In this document: positions 1 through 9,109 of the stretch, piece by piece | Layout: each line of letters opens with the position of its first letter | Position numbering within the stretch: position 1 is the first letter of the stretch | NCBI RefSeq assembly: GCF_042654585.1 | Contig: NZ_JBHSGR010000007.1 | Location: 62,001-126,000 of the forward strand | Reading direction: 5' to 3' | Length of the DNA stretch: 64,000 nt | Origin: Geodermatophilus arenarius | GTDB lineage: Bacteria; Actinomycetota; Actinomycetes; Mycobacteriales; Geodermatophilaceae | Notes under the pieces: generated by a model | Databases searched by the model: none | What the model was told of the DNA's origin: nothing | What the model saw: the letters and a program-made list of their open reading frames with translations, nothing else | Translations under genes and position numbers: made by a program

Positions 1-2
1 AG

Positions 3-497
3 GCGGTGGCCGGTGGGGCGGCCCTGGCCCGCGACGGGCGCCAGCTGGCGGAGCGCGGAGGCAGTCCGGTGCTGGCCGAGGCCCTCGCGGCCCGGGGCGA
101 CCTGACGGCCGCGGACGTGACCGCCGCCGCGGAGCGCGGCGACCCGGCGGCTCGCGCCCTGCTCGCGCGGGCCGGCCGGCTGGTCGGCGGCACCCTGGCG
201 ACCCTGGTCAGCTTCTACAACCCCGGCCTGGTGGTCCTCGGCGGGGGAGTGGTGCACGCCGGCGACCACGTCCTGGCGGTCATCCGGGAGTCGGTCTACC
301 GGCGGTCGCTGCCGCTGGCGACGCGCACGCTGCGGATCGAGCCGTCCGCGCTCGGGGCGGCCGCCGGGCTGGCCGGCGCCGTCCACCTCGTCCTGGACAA
401 CCTCTTCACGCCGGACCGGCTGGCGCTGTGGCTGCCCTGGGGCTCCCCGTCCGGTCATCCGGAGATCGTGGACACGCCGGACCGCCCGTCCGCGTGA
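3..497 (+). CDS. ROK-family regulator/kinase, C-terminal part (5' end outside window)
   Basis: The reading frame is open from the left edge, so only the last 164 residues are seen. The VSFYNPGLVVLGGGVV stretch is the typical C-terminal ROK signature (a sugar-kinase-like fold that in NagC/XylR-type proteins senses a sugar ligand). The tail aligns by eye with the full-length ROK regulator at 22690-23955: both carry NPG..VLGGGV and end in L.P..LWLPWG / MPLWLGAG. The usual N-terminal winged helix cannot be seen, so a kinase is not excluded. It sits just upstream of the island's first promoter and may regulate it. Confidence 0.85.
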   Translation, partial: AVAGGAALARDGRQLAERGGSPVLAEALAARGDLTAADVTAAAERGDPAARALLARAGRLVGGTLATLVSFYNPGLVVLGGGVVHAGDHVLAVIRESVYRRSLPLATRTLRIEPSALGAAAGLAGAVHLVLDNLFTPDRLALWLPWGSPSGHPEIVDTPDRPSA

Positions 498-520
498 CGG
501 CGGACCGCTGTGGTCCACGT

Positions 521-548
521 CATCACCACGGCTGATGCCCGGCATCAC
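521..548. promoter_or_regulatory. Three-half-site operator upstream of the sugar importer
   Basis: CATCA at 521, TGATGCC at 533 and GGCATCA at 541 form a cluster. The last two make a palindrome with 7-base arms and one central base (533-547). The same three half-sites with the same offsets (+12 and +8 from neighbour to neighbour) occur at 15493-15518. The site lies 21 bases upstream of the -35 box at 570. The regulator is unknown. The ROK proteins encoded at the left edge and at 22690 are the nearest candidates, by inference only. Confidence 0.6.
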
Positions 549-569
549 CAGCGTTACGTCCACGTTGCA

Positions 570-599
570 TTGACTTCCTCCGCTCGATGGCAGAAGTAT
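570..599 (+). promoter_or_regulatory. Sigma70-like promoter with overlapping inverted repeat
   Basis: TTGACT at 570-575 and AAGTAT at 594-599 are separated by 18 bases. The spacer carries an imperfect inverted repeat (ACTTCCTCCG ... TGGCAGAAGT). The same 30-base layout, TTGACTTCCTCCG followed by nine variable bases and AGAAGTAT, recurs at 3971-4000. A repressor bound to the repeat would cover both promoter boxes, so this looks like a substrate-controlled promoter for the importer operon. Confidence 0.65.
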
Positions 600-703
600 G
601 TGGTTGCCATCACGCGGACGGCGCTCCAGCGGCCGGACGCGGTGCTCGACATCCAGCGTCGCAGTCGTCGTCCGGTCCCCGGACACGTGGAGAGAGGCAA
701 CAC

Positions 704-2005
704 ATGACCCAGCACCGTCACCGGGGGCTCCGCCGCATCGGGGTCCTCGTCGCCGTTCCGGCCGTGAGCGCGCTGACGCTCGCCGCCTGCGGGGGCGGGG
801 ACGAGGAGAGCGGCTCCGGCGGCTCCGGCGGGGCCGCGAACAGCTTCAGCTTCGCCTTCGAGAACGCCTCGGGCGGGCAGGAGAACCCCTGGCAGCTGCT
901 CGCCGACCAGTACTCCGAGGAGACCGGCGTCCAGATCGAGACGCAGGGTCTGCCGCCGGACAGCTACGGCCTGTCCATGCGCACCCAGCTGCAGGGCGGC
1001 AGCGCCCCGGACGTCCTGATGTTCTCGCCCGGCGCCGGCAACGCCAACGCGGTGCTGCCCATGGCCGAGGCCGGCTACATCGAGGAGCTCGGCGAGGAGT
1101 CGGCGGCCCTCATCCCCGAGGGCAACGAGTCGCTGTTCGAGATCGACGGCAAGGTCTACGCGCAGCCGACCAGCATCATCCCCGTCGGCATGGTCTGGAA
1201 CTCCAGCGCGGCCTCCGAGGCCGGCGTCGAGGTCCCCGCGGACGAGTCCGCGATGATCGACGCCTGCGGCACCCTGGCCGGGGACGGCAAGTCGTTCCTC
1301 GCCGCCGCGGGATCCGCCCCGCCGAACATGGGCCTGATGGCCATGGCCATCTCCGCCACCCGGGTCTACGCCGAGACCCCGGACTGGAACGAGCAGCGCT
1401 CGGCCGGTGACGTCAGCTTCGCCGACAGCGAGGGCTGGCAGGCCACCCTGCAGACGATCGTCGACATGAACGAGGCCGGCTGCTTCCAGCAGGGCGCGGC
1501 CGGTGGTGGCTTCGACGCCATCACCCAGGGCCTGACGCAGGGCACCTCGCTGGGCGCCTTCGTCCCCGGGGCCGCCGCCACCGAGCTGGCCAACGCCAGC
1601 CCGGGGCTCAACCTGCAGGTGCAGCCGTTCCCGCCGGCCGACGGCGGGGAGCCGTTCCTGCTCGCCAGCCCGAACTACGCGCTGTCGATCAACGCCTCGG
1701 CCGACGAGGGCGCCAAGGAGGCCGCGCGCGAGTTCCTGGCCTGGATGGCCGAGCCGGAGAACGCCGCCCGGTTCACCGAGCTGCAGGGCGGGGTCGCCAT
1801 CACCGGCCCGGACGAGAACCTGTCCCCGGTGTACGAGCCGGTCGCCGACCTGCTGGAGAACGGGGACTACGCGCCGCTGCCGAACCTGGCCTGGCCGAAC
1901 CCGGGCGTGTACGACGCGCTGTCGACCGGCGTCCAGGGCCTGCTCGCCGGCCAGGGCGACGTCCAGTCCGTGCTCGAGTCGATCGACCAGGCCTGGGACC
2001 AGTGA
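704..2005 (+). CDS. Sugar ABC transporter substrate-binding lipoprotein
   Basis: This is a 433-residue extracytoplasmic solute-binding protein of the maltose/multiple-sugar type (family 1). The N-terminus is Arg-rich (MTQHRHRGLRR), followed by a hydrophobic stretch and the lipobox LTLAAC, so it is predicted to be a membrane-anchored lipoprotein. The ATG at 704 is preferred over an in-frame start at 587 because it follows AGAGAGG (691-697) and begins the signal peptide directly. It heads an SBP-permease-permease operon closed by the terminator at 3879-3910. The ligand is unknown. Its neighbours suggest a glycoside. Confidence 0.93.
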   Translation: MTQHRHRGLRRIGVLVAVPAVSALTLAACGGGDEESGSGGSGGAANSFSFAFENASGGQENPWQLLADQYSEETGVQIETQGLPPDSYGLSMRTQLQGGSAPDVLMFSPGAGNANAVLPMAEAGYIEELGEESAALIPEGNESLFEIDGKVYAQPTSIIPVGMVWNSSAASEAGVEVPADESAMIDACGTLAGDGKSFLAAAGSAPPNMGLMAMAISATRVYAETPDWNEQRSAGDVSFADSEGWQATLQTIVDMNEAGCFQQGAAGGGFDAITQGLTQGTSLGAFVPGAAATELANASPGLNLQVQPFPPADGGEPFLLASPNYALSINASADEGAKEAAREFLAWMAEPENAARFTELQGGVAITGPDENLSPVYEPVADLLENGDYAPLPNLAWPNPGVYDALSTGVQGLLAGQGDVQSVLESIDQAWDQ

Positions 2006-2069
2006 CCCGGGCCGGCTGATCCCGGCACCACCTCCCGACCGCACCTCCGGACGCACCGAGGGACTGACG

Positions 2070-3023
2070 ATGACCGCAACCATGGGCACCCCGCAGGACA
2101 CCGGTGCAGTCGTCCGGGGCACGGTCCCGGCCGCCGGGGGCGGGCGTTCCGCCCGCTCCCGGCGGAGCCGGCCGCTCATCACCTACGGCCGCTGGTGGTG
2201 GGCGCTGCCCGCCGTCCTGGCGGTGCTGCTGATCCACTACGTCGCCACCGCCGGCGGGGCCTTCTACGCCTTCACCAACTGGACCGGGATCGGCGACTTC
2301 GACTTCGTCGGCCTGGACAACTTCCGCCGCATCTTCGAGGACCCCACCCTCATCGGGTCGCTGAAGAACACGCTGTTCCTGGCCTTCGGCTTCCTGATCG
2401 CCACCAACGTCGTCGGGCTGCTGCTGGCACTGGCCCTCAACCGCACGCTGAAGACGCGCTACCTGCTCCGGGTCCTGTTCTTCATGCCGGTCGTGCTGAG
2501 CCCGCTGGCGGTCTCCTACATCTGGAAGTTCATCTTCGACTTCAAGGGCCCGCTCAACGGCGTCCTGGGCTGGTTCGGCATGGCGCCGAAGACGTGGCTC
2601 GCCGACCCGACGCTGGCCCTGTGGGCGGTGCTGGTCGTCATGGCCTGGCAGACGACCGGCATGGTGATGGTCATCTACCTCGCCGGACTGGCCACCGTGC
2701 CGGCCGAGATCGAGGAGGCGGCGGCGCTGGACGGGGCCAGCACCTGGCGCCGCTTCCGGTACATCACGCTGCCGTCGATCCGCCCCTCGGTGGCGATCGC
2801 GTCGACGCTCATGCTCATCCAGGGCCTGCGCGTCTTCGACCAGGTCATGGCGCTCACCGGCGGGGGACCCGCGGGGGCGACGGAGACGCTGGCCACGCAG
2901 GTCTACAAGGAGACGTTCGCGCTGAGCAACTTCGGCTTCGGCGCCGCACTCGCGCTCCTGCTGACCCTCATCATGCTCGTCTTCTCGGTGCTGCAGCAGG
3001 CTGCCACCAAGGACCGGTCGTAA
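2070..3023 (+). CDS. Sugar ABC transporter permease (MalF/UgpA type)
   Basis: This 317-residue inner-membrane protein has six predicted hydrophobic segments and the EAA loop (EIEEAAALDGAS..RRFRYITLPSIRP) that contacts the ATPase. A cytoplasmic N-terminal extension of about 45 polar residues precedes the first membrane span (WWWALPAVLAVLLIHYV). It lies 64 bases after the binding protein and 13 bases before the second permease, as in CUT1 importers. Its partner ATPase is probably the one at 6052. Confidence 0.94.
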   Translation: MTATMGTPQDTGAVVRGTVPAAGGGRSARSRRSRPLITYGRWWWALPAVLAVLLIHYVATAGGAFYAFTNWTGIGDFDFVGLDNFRRIFEDPTLIGSLKNTLFLAFGFLIATNVVGLLLALALNRTLKTRYLLRVLFFMPVVLSPLAVSYIWKFIFDFKGPLNGVLGWFGMAPKTWLADPTLALWAVLVVMAWQTTGMVMVIYLAGLATVPAEIEEAAALDGASTWRRFRYITLPSIRPSVAIASTLMLIQGLRVFDQVMALTGGGPAGATETLATQVYKETFALSNFGFGAALALLLTLIMLVFSVLQQAATKDRS

Positions 3024-3036
3024 GGGATCCGAGCCG

Positions 3037-3870
3037 ATGTTCCGCTACACGAAGGCGACGGCACTGCGCGAGGTGCTCGTCTGGGCCGTCGCCCTGCTGA
3101 CCCTGCTGCCGTTCTACTTCCTCGTCATCAACGCGCTCAAGCCGGACGAGGAGCTGCTCACCACCGGGTCCTCGACCCCGCCGAGCCGGCCGACCCTCGA
3201 GAACTTCACCGAGGTGCTGACGGCCGGCGGTGACTCCAACATCCTGCTCGGCCTGTTCCACAGCGTGGTGATCACCGTGGGCAGCATCCTCGGCCTGGTC
3301 GCCTTCGGCTCACTGGCGGCCTACGTCCTGGCCCGCACGACGGCGAGGTGGGGGAGCGTCGCCTTCTACCTCTTCCTCGTCGCCATCGTGCTGCCGACCC
3401 AGCTCGGCCTCATCCCGCTCTACATCGGTGCCCGGCAGGTCGGCCTGGTCGGCTCGGTGTGGGGGATGATCGTCCTCTACGTCGGCACGCTCATGCCGCT
3501 GGCGGTCTTCCTCTACGCCGGGTTCTTCCGCAACCTCCCCCGGGACTACGAGGAGGCGGCCGCGCTCGACGGCGCCGGCCCGGCACGCGTGTTCCTCCGG
3601 GTCGTCCTGCCGCTGATGGCGCCGGCGACCGGGACGGTGGCGATCCTGACCGGCCTCATCGTCTGGAACGACTTCTTCACCGCGCTGATCTTCCTGGGCG
3701 GCTCGGACAGCCAGACGCTGACGGTGTCGATGTACTACTACGTCGGCTCGCTGGTCTCGGCCTGGAACAAGATCTTCGCCATCGTGATCATCTCGATGAT
3801 CCCGATCCTGGCCTTCTACCTCTTCGCCCAGAAGCGCTTCATCCAGGGCTTCGCCGGCGGCATCAAGTAG
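3037..3870 (+). CDS. Sugar ABC transporter permease (MalG/UgpE type)
   Basis: This 277-residue membrane protein is the second permease half of the CUT1 importer. The EAA motif reads DYEEAAALDGAGPARVFLRVVLPLMAP, and the C-terminus ends in the usual QKRFIQGFAGGIK, which is shared by MalG-like proteins. It is the last gene before a strong terminator hairpin, so the ATPase is transcribed from a separate but similar promoter further down. Confidence 0.94.
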   Translation: MFRYTKATALREVLVWAVALLTLLPFYFLVINALKPDEELLTTGSSTPPSRPTLENFTEVLTAGGDSNILLGLFHSVVITVGSILGLVAFGSLAAYVLARTTARWGSVAFYLFLVAIVLPTQLGLIPLYIGARQVGLVGSVWGMIVLYVGTLMPLAVFLYAGFFRNLPRDYEEAAALDGAGPARVFLRVVLPLMAPATGTVAILTGLIVWNDFFTALIFLGGSDSQTLTVSMYYYVGSLVSAWNKIFAIVIISMIPILAFYLFAQKRFIQGFAGGIK

Positions 3871-3878
3871 GGCCCCAG

Positions 3879-3910
3879 GCTCCTCCCGCCGCCCGCCCGG
3901 CGGGAGGAGC
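3879..3910 (+). terminator. Strong hairpin terminator after the importer genes
   Basis: A perfect 13-base stem (GCTCCTCCCGCCG at 3879-3891 with CGGCGGGAGGAGC at 3898-3910) encloses a 6-base loop, starting 8 bases after the permease stop. There is no T-run, as is common in high-GC actinobacteria. It separates the importer operon from the next promoter at 3971. Confidence 0.75.
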
Positions 3911-3970
3911 GCCCCGCGCGGGCATCGACGGCGCCGATGCGCTCCATCACCAGGAACAGCACTCTCGTCA

Positions 3971-4000
3971 TTGACTTCCTCCGACAATCGGAAGAAGTAT
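3971..4000 (+). promoter_or_regulatory. Second copy of the inverted-repeat promoter
   Basis: TTGACT (3971-3976), an 18-base spacer and AAGTAT (3995-4000) form a promoter. The 10-base arms ACTTCCTCCG and CGGAAGAAGT flank a 5-base centre, with a single mismatch between arms. The layout is the same as at 570-599, and TTGACTTCCTCCG is identical at both. It should drive the oxidoreductase-redoxin-ATPase-deglycosidase genes under the same regulator as the importer. Confidence 0.7.
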
Positions 4001-4047
4001 GAGTCCCAGGTCACGCAGGTGGCCGCCGCACCACCGAAGGAGATCCC

Positions 4048-5127
4048 GTGGGCGATCGGATCCGGGCCGGCATCGTCGGTGTCGGCTTCATGGGCACGGT
4101 GCACGCCCGCGCCGTCCGGCGCGGCGGCGGTGTGGTCACCCGCGTCGCCGGGTCGACGCCGGAGTCCTCGCGGGCCGGTCGCGAGCGGATCGGGGCGGAG
4201 TCGGCCTGCGACACCGTCGAGGAGCTGCTGGCCGCCGACGACGTCGACGTGGTGCACGTGTGCACGCCCAACGCCTCGCACGCCCCGCTGGTGCGGGCGG
4301 CCGTCGCGGCCGGCAAGCACGTCGTGTGCGAGAAGCCGCTGGCCGTCGACGCCGCCGAGGCCGAGGAGCTGCGGGCGCTGGCCGCCGACGCCGGGGTGAC
4401 CGCCACCGTGCCCTTCGTCTACCGCTTCTACCCGACCGTGCGCGAGGCCCGGGCCCGCGTGGCCGACGGGACGGCCGGTCCGGTGCGGCTGCTGCACGGC
4501 TCCTACCTGCAGGACTGGCTGGCCGACGGCGCCGACGACGACTGGCGGGTCGACGCCGCCACCGGCGGCGCCTCGCGGGCCTTCGCCGACATCGGCGTGC
4601 ACTGGTGCGACCTGGTCGAGTTCGTCTCCGGCCACCGGATCACCCGGCTGGCCGCGCGCACGCTGACCGTGCACCCGGAGCGCGGTGGGCGCCCGGTGTC
4701 CACCGAGGACGCCGCCGTCGTGCTGTTCGAGACCGACCGCGGCGCGGTCGGCAACCTGACCGTCAGCCAGGTGACCCCCGGCCGGAAGAACCGGCTGTGG
4801 TTCTCCGTCGACGGCGCGGCCGAGAGCCTGTGCTTCGACCAGGAGAACCCCGACTCGCTGTGGATCGGCGGCCGCGAGGTCAACCGGCAGCTGCTGCGCG
4901 GCTCCTCCGAGCACCCGGCCGCCGCGCGCTACTCCGTCGTCCCCGCCGGCCACCCGCAGGGCTACCAGGACTGCTTCGACGCCTTCGTCGCCGACACGTA
5001 CTCCGCCGTCGGCGGCGAGGCGCCCGACGGGCTGCCCACCTTCGCCGACGGCGCGCGCGCCGCCCGGGTCACGCGGGCGGTGCTGCGGTCCGCGGCGACG
5101 CAGGCCTGGGTGGAGGTCGCGGCGTGA
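4048..5127 (+). CDS. Gfo/Idh/MocA-family NAD(P)-dependent oxidoreductase
   Basis: This 359-residue protein has an N-terminal Rossmann fold (GIVGVGFMGTVHARA), the family CEKPLA motif near residue 95, and a C-terminal alpha/beta domain containing GGASRAFADIGVHWCDL. The family oxidises sugar or cyclitol hydroxyls with NAD(P). Known members such as DgpA and ThuB-type enzymes make 3-oxo-glycosides. The GTG at 4048 follows GAAGGAG. In this island it could initiate glycoside 3-oxidation in parallel with the two flavoproteins, which is an inference. Its stop overlaps the next start (GTGA). Confidence 0.9.
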   Translation: MGDRIRAGIVGVGFMGTVHARAVRRGGGVVTRVAGSTPESSRAGRERIGAESACDTVEELLAADDVDVVHVCTPNASHAPLVRAAVAAGKHVVCEKPLAVDAAEAEELRALAADAGVTATVPFVYRFYPTVREARARVADGTAGPVRLLHGSYLQDWLADGADDDWRVDAATGGASRAFADIGVHWCDLVEFVSGHRITRLAARTLTVHPERGGRPVSTEDAAVVLFETDRGAVGNLTVSQVTPGRKNRLWFSVDGAAESLCFDQENPDSLWIGGREVNRQLLRGSSEHPAAARYSVVPAGHPQGYQDCFDAFVADTYSAVGGEAPDGLPTFADGARAARVTRAVLRSAATQAWVEVAA

Positions 5128-6023
5128 CCGGCACCCGGCTCACCGTCGGCGACCCCGCGCCGTCGTTCGTCCTCCCGGACACCGAGGGGGCGGCGGTCCG
5201 GCTCGACCCCGGCGCGCACACGGCGACCGTCGTCGTCTTCACCGCCAACGGCTGCCCGTTCGCCCGCGCCTGGCACGACCGCGTCCAGGACGTCGCCCGC
5301 TCCTACGCCGACCGGGACGTCGTCGTGCTGCAGGTCGTGAGCAACGACGAGACCGACCACCCCGAGGACTCCCTCGAGGGCATGCGGCGCCGCGTCGCCG
5401 CCGGCGAGCTCGCCGGTCCCTTCCTCCGCGACGCCGAGCAGTCGGCCGCCCGTGCCTACGGCGCCACCGCGACCCCCGAGGTCTTCGTCGTCGACCGGGC
5501 CGGGCTGGTCCGCTACCACGGCGCCCCCGACGGCGACCACGACGACCCGGCCCAGGACGCCGGCTGGCTGCGCGCCGCGCTCGACGACGTGCTGGCCGGG
5601 CGCGAGGTGACCCGGCCGCTGACCTCGCCGGCCGGCTGCTCGCTCAAGTGGCGGGTGGAGCTGCTCTGGTGGGCCGGCTGCCCCACGCACGACCGGGCCG
5701 CCGCCCTGCTCCGGGACACCCTCACCGAGCTCGGCCGGGCGGACGTGCACGTCGTCGAGCGCGAGGTCCGCACCCGCGAGGAGGCGGCGCAGCTCGGCTT
5801 CCCCGGGTCGCCCACCTTCACCGTCGGCCGCCGCGACCTCTTCCCCGTGGACACCCCGCCTGCCCTCACCTGCCGCGTCTACGCCCGCGACGACGGCCGC
5901 AGCTCGCCGCTGCCGGACGCCGCCGACCTCGACGCCCGCCTCCGGGACGCCCTCGCCCGCCCCTGGGACCTCCCGCACTGGGTGGACCCCCGCACGCCCG
6001 CCCGCGCCGACAGCCCGTCCTGA
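5124..6023 (+). CDS. AhpC/TSA-like redoxin fused to a second thioredoxin-like domain
   Basis: This is a 299-residue protein. Residues 1-177 form a redoxin with the peroxidatic-type site NGCPFA (Cys44) and the family's closing motif AGCSLKW (Cys172). Single-domain relatives normally end at that motif. Here a second domain follows directly: VELLWWAGCPTHDRAA (Cys186) and GFPGSPTFTVGRRDLFP, a small thioredoxin-like fold. It overlaps the oxidoreductase by four bases. It may remove peroxide made by the downstream flavin oxidases, which is an inference. The exact substrate is unknown. Confidence 0.8.
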   Translation: MTGTRLTVGDPAPSFVLPDTEGAAVRLDPGAHTATVVVFTANGCPFARAWHDRVQDVARSYADRDVVVLQVVSNDETDHPEDSLEGMRRRVAAGELAGPFLRDAEQSAARAYGATATPEVFVVDRAGLVRYHGAPDGDHDDPAQDAGWLRAALDDVLAGREVTRPLTSPAGCSLKWRVELLWWAGCPTHDRAAALLRDTLTELGRADVHVVEREVRTREEAAQLGFPGSPTFTVGRRDLFPVDTPPALTCRVYARDDGRSSPLPDAADLDARLRDALARPWDLPHWVDPRTPARADSPS

Positions 6024-6051
6024 CCGACCCCCACCCGCAGCAGGAGCAGTC

Positions 6052-7278
<1,227 letters not shown>

Positions 7279-7293
7279 CCGGGAGGGATCCCC

Positions 7294-8301
7294 GTGAGCG
7301 CACCGGCACACCAGATCAAGCGGGGCGTGAGCCTCTACTCGTTCCAGGAGGAGTACTTCCTCCGGACGCTGTCCGTGGAGGACTGCATCCGCGTCGCCGG
7401 CGAGATCGGCGCCCGGGGCATCGAGATCATCCCCGAGCAGATGATCCCGGGGTTCCCGCACGTCAGCGACGAGTTCGTCGGGAACTGGTTCTCCTGGATG
7501 GAGCGGTACGGCACCACGCCGGTCGCCACCGACCTCTTCCTGGACACCAAGCTGCACCGGGACCGGTGGCTGACCCGCGAGGAGCAGGTCGCCTCGATCT
7601 GCCGCGACGTCGACATCGCCGTCCGGCTCGGCGCGACCGTCGTCCGGGCGATCATCAACACGCCGCCGGAGGTCATGGAGGAGGCGGCGCCCTACGCCGA
7701 GGAGCAGGGCGTCCGGCTGCTGCTCGAGGTGCACGCGCCCTTCCACTACGAGCACCCGTGGATCCTCGAGCACCTCGAGGTCATGTACCGCACGGGGTCG
7801 CCCGCGCTGGGGCTGATGCCCGATATGGGCGTCTACGTCGAGCGGTTCCCGCGCGTGGTCAGCGAGCGGGCGCTGCGGGACGGCGCCAAGCCCGAGCTGG
7901 TCGACCTGATCGTCGAGACCTACGACGACCACGGCGACACCCACGCCCTGATGGACATCGTCAACTACCGCGGCGGCGGCCCGGTCGACTTCGGCCTGGC
8001 CCGTCAGGCGACGCACTACATCTGGAGCGAGCCCAAGGCGATGCTCGAGCACATGCCCCTCATCGGGCACATCCAGGCGAAGTTCTACGAGATGACCGAG
8101 GACGGGGCCGAGTACTCGATCCCCTACGACCGGATCGTCCCGGTGCTGGTCGAGGGCGGCTTCGACGGCCACCTGTCCAGCGAGTACGAGGGCAACCGCC
8201 ACATCCAGGACGTGCACCCCGTGGACAGCGTCGAGCAGGTCCGCCGCCAGCACGCCATGTTCGCCCGCCTGCTCGGCGAGACCACCGGAGAGGACGCCTG
8301 A
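7294..8301 (+). CDS. TIM-barrel protein, putative C-glycoside deglycosidase alpha subunit 1
   Basis: This 335-residue member of the xylose-isomerase-like TIM-barrel superfamily carries the metal-ligand pattern of that fold: Glu145 (EVHAP), Asp177 (MPDMG), His259 (HIQAKFY) and Glu297 (SEYEG). The His in EVHAP is placed to act as a general base. Its stop overlaps the ATG of the small DUF6379-like protein that follows. The pairing of such a barrel with such a small protein defines the heteromeric DgpBC/CarBC-type enzymes that cleave 3-oxo-C-glycosides. A plain sugar isomerase/epimerase remains the alternative. Confidence 0.8.
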   Translation: MSAPAHQIKRGVSLYSFQEEYFLRTLSVEDCIRVAGEIGARGIEIIPEQMIPGFPHVSDEFVGNWFSWMERYGTTPVATDLFLDTKLHRDRWLTREEQVASICRDVDIAVRLGATVVRAIINTPPEVMEEAAPYAEEQGVRLLLEVHAPFHYEHPWILEHLEVMYRTGSPALGLMPDMGVYVERFPRVVSERALRDGAKPELVDLIVETYDDHGDTHALMDIVNYRGGGPVDFGLARQATHYIWSEPKAMLEHMPLIGHIQAKFYEMTEDGAEYSIPYDRIVPVLVEGGFDGHLSSEYEGNRHIQDVHPVDSVEQVRRQHAMFARLLGETTGEDA

Positions 8302-8687
8302 TGTTCGACAGGTACATCGTCTGCGAGGAGGGCTTCCGCGCCCTCGACGACGGCCGCACCGGCGGCGTCGTGGAGGTGCGGATGCCGTACTACCGCGGCC
8401 TGGCGCTGTCGATGGTCGAGGCCGTCGACCTCGTCCTCGACGGCCGCCCCGTGCCGCCGGCGCGCACCACCTTCACCGTGCACGGCAACACCTACACCTT
8501 CGACCAGCTGCCGCGGACCACCGACGACCGCTGGGAGATGGGGGAGCGGGCCCGGCTCACCTTCGAGACCGACGAGCCGCTGACGCCCGGCGAGCACGAG
8601 GTCGCCGTCGCGGTGCGCCTGCGCATCTCGTACATGCCGGTGCCCGGCGGCGGCCGCGACAGCAAGCGCCTGACGCTGGCCGCCTGA
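8301..8687 (+). CDS. DUF6379-like protein, putative C-glycoside deglycosidase beta subunit 1
   Basis: This 128-residue all-beta protein (FRALDDGRTGGVVEVRMPYYRGL..., WEMGERARLTFETDEPLTPGEHEVAVAVRLRISYMPVP) has no signal peptide. The MPYYRGLALS and RISYMPVP segments align with the two other small proteins at 8699 and 19506. From family knowledge, this domain is the beta subunit that caps the active site of C-glycoside deglycosidases. The one-base overlap with the barrel gene suggests translational coupling and stoichiometric assembly. Confidence 0.75.
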   Translation: MFDRYIVCEEGFRALDDGRTGGVVEVRMPYYRGLALSMVEAVDLVLDGRPVPPARTTFTVHGNTYTFDQLPRTTDDRWEMGERARLTFETDEPLTPGEHEVAVAVRLRISYMPVPGGGRDSKRLTLAA

Positions 8688-8698
8688 GAGGAACGGAC

Positions 8699-9109
8699 AT
8701 GGGACCCCTCGACGACCAGGTGGTGCGCGCCGACTCGCTCACCGCCACCCCCGACGGCCTGGACATCGCCGTCTACTCGCACTGGTACCGCGCCCTGCCG
8801 CTGCCCTCGCTGGCCCGCGTCGACCTCACCGTCGACGGCCGCCGGATCGACCCCGCCGAGCTGTCGGTCACCGTCAACGGCACCCGCCACCCGCTGACCG
8901 AGGTGGCCGGGGCCGGCGACGAGTACTGGTTCACCACCGACCCGCTGGTGCTGCACACGCCGGTCGAGACGGCGCCCGGCCGCGAGCACCGGGTCCAGCT
9001 GCTGCTGGGCCTGTCGATCCCCTACATCCTCACCGGTCCGGACCGGGTGCCCCTGGTGGCGCCCAGCGCCACCGACAAGACCCTGACCGCGGCGGGAGCA
9101 CGCTCGTGA
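8699..9109 (+). CDS. DUF6379-like protein, putative deglycosidase beta subunit 2
   Basis: This 136-residue all-beta protein contains ADSLTATPDGLDIAVYSHWYRALPLPS and LLLGLSIPYILTG. It is closer by eye to the small protein at 19506 (ADSL..P.GL.IAL...WYRSL, LRLPYM) than to its neighbour at 8301. The ATG at 8699 follows GAGAGGAA. Its stop overlaps the GTG of the next barrel gene, so it is presumably the partner of alpha2, in beta-alpha order. Confidence 0.75.
   Translation: MGPLDDQVVRADSLTATPDGLDIAVYSHWYRALPLPSLARVDLTVDGRRIDPAELSVTVNGTRHPLTEVAGAGDEYWFTTDPLVLHTPVETAPGREHRVQLLLGLSIPYILTGPDRVPLVAPSATDKTLTAAGARS

Noticed and set aside
587..703. Upstream start for the substrate-binding protein
   Set aside because: It would overlap the -10 box and add a non-signal N-terminus. 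The ATG at 704 has an RBS and begins the lipoprotein signal.
554..2182. Long open frame on the - strand across the binding-protein gene, and similar long antisense frames throughout
   Set aside because: High GC makes stop codons rare in antisense frames. The products are Arg/Gly/Ala-rich without motifs and lie opposite genes with clear families.
3971..4399. Short + frame starting inside the second promoter
   Set aside because: It runs out of frame through the oxidoreductase gene and has no motif.
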